Below, piece by piece: positions 59,489 to 64,000 of a stretch of 64,000 nt of DNA (positions are counted from its first letter, which is position 1; each line of letters begins with the position of its first letter). The stretch is taken from contig OY776129.1 of assembly GCA_963675135.1 (NCBI GenBank), positions 73,005,348 to 73,069,347 of the forward strand, given 5' to 3'. This DNA is from Galeopsis tetrahit (taxonomy: Eukaryota; Streptophyta; Magnoliopsida; Lamiales; Lamiaceae). A model generated the notes under the pieces. That model made no database searches and was not told the DNA's origin. It saw only the letters and a list, made by a program, of their open reading frames with translations. The translations under genes and the position numbers were made by a program.

Positions 59489-62400
59489 CAAAGAATAGTT
59501 TATTTAGGAAAAGGTAGGGATGATGAGTATAAGAGGCCAACATCTTACCATTTTTATTCTTTATATTTTGGACACCGACAATTAAAAAGCGCACTTATCT
59601 CATTAATTATGATTTAATCATTGTCATGTCTAAATTCATGAGTCATGACGCAACACCCACTCGTTTTTATTGTTTGTTTGACTACTTTATTTATTAATCC
59701 TCCGCCGGACTAAAATGTTAAGCCCAAGATTATACATATTTAATTATTTTTAGACGTCATAATATATGATTGGTAACAAAAAAAAAAAAAAGAGTTTCTA
59801 ATAAAAATAGTTGTGGTATTATTTTATTTTATTGATTAGGGTATGATTTTTGAAAAACCACATTTCCAATGGAACCTTAATTTACTTTACAAAATGTATG
59901 GATATGTTTTCGTGTTAAAAGCAAAATAATGGAAAATAGCTTGTAATATTATTTTTTTATAACATGCATCTATTTCATTTTTAAGGTTAATATTGTGGTA
60001 ATTAAACCTTAAAAAAAAATAAGCTGCAATTATTTGAAATATGGACACATATATAGATTAAAATAAATCTGTACAATGCAAACGGCATCTCATCAAAAAA
60101 TGAATGTGATGACGACATGACAAGTAATCAAAACTTTCTATTAATAAAAATAAGATTAAACCAAACTTGCAAATGATACCCTCCTCAAAAGAATGAATGT
60201 GGAAATGCCTAACAAGAAATTCCTATTAGTATATAGCAGTGAATTAGTGATAATTCGAATATTAACAATTTGATAAGTAAAATTAGAGGAAGGGTATAAA
60301 TCCCCAAACTACTCTTAATAGCATCGGTATATTATTCTATCTATTCCTCAATGAATATTTCTGATGATTTAAGAAAAAAAATAAGAAACGAAAGTTTTAG
60401 ATAATTTTAATTTGTTCTTAAATAATTTATACGGAATGAGATCCGTGTGACGGATCTTCTTTAATCCTAATGTAAAAAGTGATAGTCACTTTTGTTAAAA
60501 ATATTATTACTTTTTAATTAAACACTGTCACTTTTTTTACAAGCAAAAAATTATCCTATTCAAAATTTTAAAATATGATTTAAAAGAAATCCACAAATCT
60601 TTAACCGTGAGATAGTTTCACACAAATTTTTGTATATCTTCAATATTCTCTATTCATACTTATTCATGTTACCCTTTTCATTATAGTTAAGTTAAAACTG
60701 GATAAATTGAGAATAAAAAATAGAGTGAAAACAGTTTTTAAAAAAAAAAGATAAATATAAAGTTCAGAGCCTAAAAATATTTATATAATAATATTTCCAC
60801 TATCCATTTTTATAATTTTTATTTGAATTAGACATAAAATTTATAAAATATTAATTGTTTATATAAAAAGTGAAAGTTTGAGGATGGAGATAAATTAAAA
60901 ATAAAGTAGTAAGTAAGAGTAATATTTAATTTTTTTTTTATAAAATAAAAAAGTAAAAATTATAAAATTAGAAGATTTTTTGAGTAATATATTAGGTATT
61001 GCAGCACATGTATATTGTTTTTTATAATTAGAAATTAGGGGGAGGTGTATATTGTCGGTTGACAAAAATATCTTTCCAATAAGAGAGATGTCATGTCCCT
61101 ATTTATTTAAGGAAGCATTACCAAACGCTAAATTCACGCGCCACACGCGTTTTAAGGGAGAGTGGACGACTGTTGTAGCTTTAGCTTGGCTTAGAAACAT
61201 GGCACTTAAATTCATTTTCGGACAATGACAGCTGCCCTTCCTACCGCCAACTCTACTCAACTCGCCCCTCACAGCCCAGCCGCCGCTTCATTCCCCATAA
61301 CATTACCAAAATTACAATAATTTAATTCTAGTATTTGCTTCTGTATAATTTAGTACAATTATTTTATTTATTTTTGCTCATGATCATACTTTTTTTTCAA
61401 CTAGTTTTCATACCTTATTTTTGTATCTTACTTTGATGAATGCGAATGTGTAACTCGATTATAAATAAAAAAAAGATGAACACTCACGTTAAAATTATTT
61501 ATCAATTTTTTAAAACTTTCTTCTACATCTTATCAAATTTTCTTTACACTTTAGAAAATTTAATTTTCAATTCACTAAATTATCTAAAACACCTCTCAAT
61601 TTCCTCACACATAACTAATTTTTTTTATCGTGCAAGTGATTAAGAGAATAATTTTTTTTAAAAAAAATTTCCAATATCTTTTTTTTTTTTTTTGACAGGC
61701 AATATCATTACTTATTAAAATGAATGTAAAGTATAAACAATGCCAATAAAAGAGGCAACGTGCCAGCAAGTGCAGCTCAGCTCAGCGCAGCCGCTGTATG
61801 GCTCGGACCGCGTGGCCCCTCTTCCAGTCTGTTCTAATGCATTTCCCCAATTTACCCTTCAAAATCTCTCTACTACTGTACAATGGAACATGGAACATAT
61901 TCCACTCATATTTGTTTAGTTTTGTCAATGCTAAAACCTAGTGACAACTTTTTTTATTTTTAAATTATTGTTAATAATTTAACAATCTAGTTTTTTTTTT
62001 TTTTTAAACTATATGAATGGAATATATAATTATATAGGAAATATATAGTAAATTTTATAATATCCTTTTAGGAAAATAATATTAATATGAAAAATCAAAA
62101 CATCACCTCTCCATCTTTTGGTGTACACCTATACCCTTTTTAATCCTTAAAATAACTTCTCCCTTTTCATCTAAGCATTGTGATGTTTTTGCTCATCAAA
62201 TCGATTTTATTTTTTATAAAAAAAGAAAGAAAAACTCACAAACCATTCACCTATTTATATCCTATTTTTTATTATAAAAATTATAATCTAATTTTAGATA
62301 TCATTAATTTTGAAATTTGGTGACAATAAAAACATATGCTAAAAATAAAAATGTGAGACCAAAAAAATAAATCTAGATCGCAAGCATTTTTTATTTTTTT

Positions 62401-62697
62401 TGTCAGGTGCAAGTAAATTCATCTGGAAACGTAATACCCAACACAATCTCATCAAACAGGTTAATAAAATATAAAGTGAAAATTACATAAAGAGTTTGAA
62501 ATATTTGGAGACTACCCAAAAACAATTGGAAAAAAGTTGAAATATCAAAATCATAGTAAAAGAGTAGGATTGAGACTTAGATTACTCGATTCACCTGAAA
62601 ACATTATTTAATGTAAAAATGAATTATAACTATCTTATTGTGAAAAGAGAAAAAAAAGAAAAGGAAAGAAATGACCACTGTAATATAATATTGTATT
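59489..62697. other. A+T-rich intergenic DNA
   Basis: No gene, tRNA or complete element was recognised. There are long A/T homopolymers (59778-59792, 61679-61693, 61991-62006) and T-rich stretches. A fragment 'gagatccgtgtgacggatc' near 60440 is a short imperfect palindrome without further support. Confidence 0.55.
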
Positions 62698-62811
62698 GAC
62701 AAAGTGGGATAGCTCAAGTGGTTAGAGCACCACTACCTAGGCCACAGGTCCTGGTTCAAGTCATGGGGAAGAAAAAAAAGGGATGGGGTATTTAACTTGT
62801 AATAAAAAAAA
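62698..62811 (+). mobile_element. tRNA-derived SINE, copy 3, with 16 bp target duplication
   Basis: The body starts GACAAAGTGGGATAGCTCAA, with A box TAGCTCAAGTGG (62710-62721) and B box GGTTCAAGTCATG (62753-62765), then a G/A-rich part, GGGTATTTAACTTG and an A-rich tail. It is flanked exactly by AATATAATATTGTATT at 62682-62697 and 62812-62827. The perfect duplication shows a recent target-primed insertion, 244 bp from the start codon of the arabinogalactan gene. Confidence 0.93.
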
Positions 62812-62993
62812 AATATAATATTGTATTACTCCAAACTTAAAGGCCACTTGCCTTACAATACACACTGAAAATACACATAATAACAATAGGATACGAAATT
62901 AATATTCCACCAAACAACAGCCCAGCATTTTTCCCCATTTCTTCCTCAAAGGAGAGAGAGAGCAGCACCTCTTAATAAACAACCTCTTTTCTT

Positions 62994-63020
62994 TCTAGAG
63001 AGAGAGAGAGAGAGAGAGAA
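62994..63020 (+). repeat. (GA)n tract in the FLA leader
   Basis: CTAGAGAGAGAGAGAGAGAG lies 36 bases before the FLA start codon. With a shorter (GA) run at 62953, it makes a purine-rich leader similar in style to that of the 116-aa gene. Confidence 0.85.
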
Positions 63021-63055
63021 AAAAGAGTGAAAAACCTCCAAACTCATCAAACGCC

Positions 63056-64000
63056 ATGGATTCTCAGATCTATGGCGTCTCTAAACTCCTCTTTCTCACC
63101 GTCTTCACCTTCTTATCTTTAATTACATCCGCATTGCCTTCTTCTAAGCCCCTAAACGCTTCTGCTCAGATCAATTCCAACTCTGTCCTTGTCGCTCTTT
63201 TGGATTCTCATTACACTGAGCTCTCCGAGCTCGTCGAGAAGGCCCTTTTGTTGCAGACTCTCGAAGAAGCCGTGTCTAAGCACAATATCACCATCTTTGC
63301 CCCCAGAAATGAGGCTTTGGAGAGAGATTTGGACCCTGAATTTAAGCGCTTTTTGCTCGAGCCTGGCAATCTCAAATCCCTCCAGAATCTGCTGCTTTTC
63401 CACATGATTCCCACGCGCATTGAGTCCAAACATTGGCCGGTGGGGCTGAGGAACAACAAGAAGAAGGCCATTACTCACAGCAGCCTCTGCCGCGATTCCG
63501 ATGAGAAAATCACGCTCACCGACAAAAATGGGGAAAAACATGTGAGTATAGCTAGGGTTGTTAAATCTGATGACATCATTCGACCCGACGGCGTTATCCA
63601 CGGCATTGAGAGGCTACTCATTCCCAAATCCGTCCAACAGGATTTCAACGCTCGTCGGAGCTTGAGAGCCACCGCCGCCGTTTTGCCGCAAGGCGCACCA
63701 GAAATTGACCCGAGAACACACCGCTTGAAAAAACCCGCACCGCCAGTCACTGCCGGTTCACCGCCGGTTCTATCGGTTTTCGACGCCATGGCTCCCGGAC
63801 CGTCTCTAGCTCCGGCTCCCGCGCCCGGACCTGGCGGGCCGCACCACCACTTCGACGGTGAGTCTCAGGTCAAGGACTTCATCCAAACTCTACTACATTA
63901 CGGTGGGTACAATGAATTAGCGGATATTCTGGTGAATCTGACCTCGTTAGCGACTGAAATGGGGAAATTGGTTTCGGAGGGTTACGTGTTAACCGTTTTA
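63056..64000 (+). CDS. FLA17: Fasciclin-like arabinogalactan protein, FLA15-18 type (3' end outside the window)
   Basis: The first 315 codons are present, and the frame is still open at the window edge. The start MDSQIYGVSKLLFLTVFTFL begins a signal peptide (cleavage near residue 26, inferred). The first fasciclin domain contains SNSVLVALLDSHYTELSELV, the H1 motif NITIFAPRNEAL and the H2 motif LLLFHMIPTRIE. Then come RPDGVIHGIERLLIP and a Pro-rich arabinogalactan glycomodule, PGPSLAPAPAPGPGGP. A second fasciclin domain starts at DGESQVKDFIQTLLHYGGYN and continues past the edge. The sequence matches the FLA15-18 group, probably FLA17. It is a secreted cell-wall or apoplastic glycoprotein involved in cell adhesion; N-glycosylation is possible at NIT and NLT. 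No intron was seen in this part. Confidence 0.96.
   Translation, partial: MDSQIYGVSKLLFLTVFTFLSLITSALPSSKPLNASAQINSNSVLVALLDSHYTELSELVEKALLLQTLEEAVSKHNITIFAPRNEALERDLDPEFKRFLLEPGNLKSLQNLLLFHMIPTRIESKHWPVGLRNNKKKAITHSSLCRDSDEKITLTDKNGEKHVSIARVVKSDDIIRPDGVIHGIERLLIPKSVQQDFNARRSLRATAAVLPQGAPEIDPRTHRLKKPAPPVTAGSPPVLSVFDAMAPGPSLAPAPAPGPGGPHHHFDGESQVKDFIQTLLHYGGYNELADILVNLTSLATEMGKLVSEGYVLTVL

Noticed and set aside
62708..62780. Possible tRNA gene
   Set aside because: A and B boxes are present, but the sequence cannot close a full cloverleaf, ends in a tail and has target duplications; it is a SINE.
63152..63789. Minus-strand frames opposite the FLA gene
   Set aside because: Antisense shadows; the plus-strand frame has clear fasciclin motifs.
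1..64000. CRISPR arrays, bacterial operons or phage genes
   Set aside because: None seen; the window is plant nuclear DNA with intron-bearing genes.

Overview
The window is nuclear DNA of a flowering plant. It is A+T-rich, its genes are split by GT-AG introns, and every recognised protein is a plant version: a plant CDPK, sucrose-phosphate phosphatase, chloroplast TGD1 and a fasciclin-like arabinogalactan protein. The proteins look eudicot, possibly asterid, but the sequence alone does not fix the species. I found no bacterial-type operon, CRISPR array or obvious new multi-gene system. The novelty is mostly in mobile and repeated DNA and in two candidate micropeptide genes.

Layout: 1-1127 or a little further is the 3' end of an unrecognised + strand gene. 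1668-4175 is A+T-rich and holds two inverted-repeat elements. 4176-10426 (- strand) is a complete 14-exon DONSON homologue (616 aa). 13956-17104 (+) is a seven-exon calcium-dependent protein kinase (584 aa). 20454-23004 (+) is an eight-exon sucrose-phosphate phosphatase (426 aa), probably with a 2 kb intron in its 5' leader. 24200-24470 looks like the start of a small or broken gene. 26066-36287 is a repeat-rich block: a 73 bp tandem repeat, a Harbinger-type element, Stowaway-type MITEs, a 431 bp direct duplication flanking 3.3 kb, short tandem arrays, a candidate 45-aa gene, a 116-aa membrane-protein gene, and a Mutator-type element with a 9 bp target duplication.

36857-37336 (+) is a 159-aa cysteine-rich plant protein. 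41111-43134 (+) is an RHF2A-type RING-H2 ubiquitin ligase (305 aa). 44606-45755 (+) is TGD1, the permease of the chloroplast lipid importer (359 aa). 48207-51457 (+) is the complete nine-exon cobalamin-independent methionine synthase (765 aa). 54759-59483 is a nearly intact Ty1/copia element with TA...TA long terminal repeats and a GTATA target duplication; one in-frame stop and one frameshift disable it. 63056-64000 (+) is the 5' part of a fasciclin-like arabinogalactan protein, cut by the window edge. Three copies of a tRNA-derived SINE lie at about 12.1, 18.0 and 62.7 kb; the last has a 16 bp target duplication 229 bp upstream of the arabinogalactan gene.

The genes are independent housekeeping or signalling genes, each with its own promoter: DNA replication, calcium signalling, sucrose synthesis, ubiquitination, chloroplast lipid import, methionine and methyl-group metabolism, and cell wall. 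Intron-exon models were built by hand from splice sites. For all six complete multi-exon genes of recognised function the summed coding length is a multiple of three and the frame stays open.
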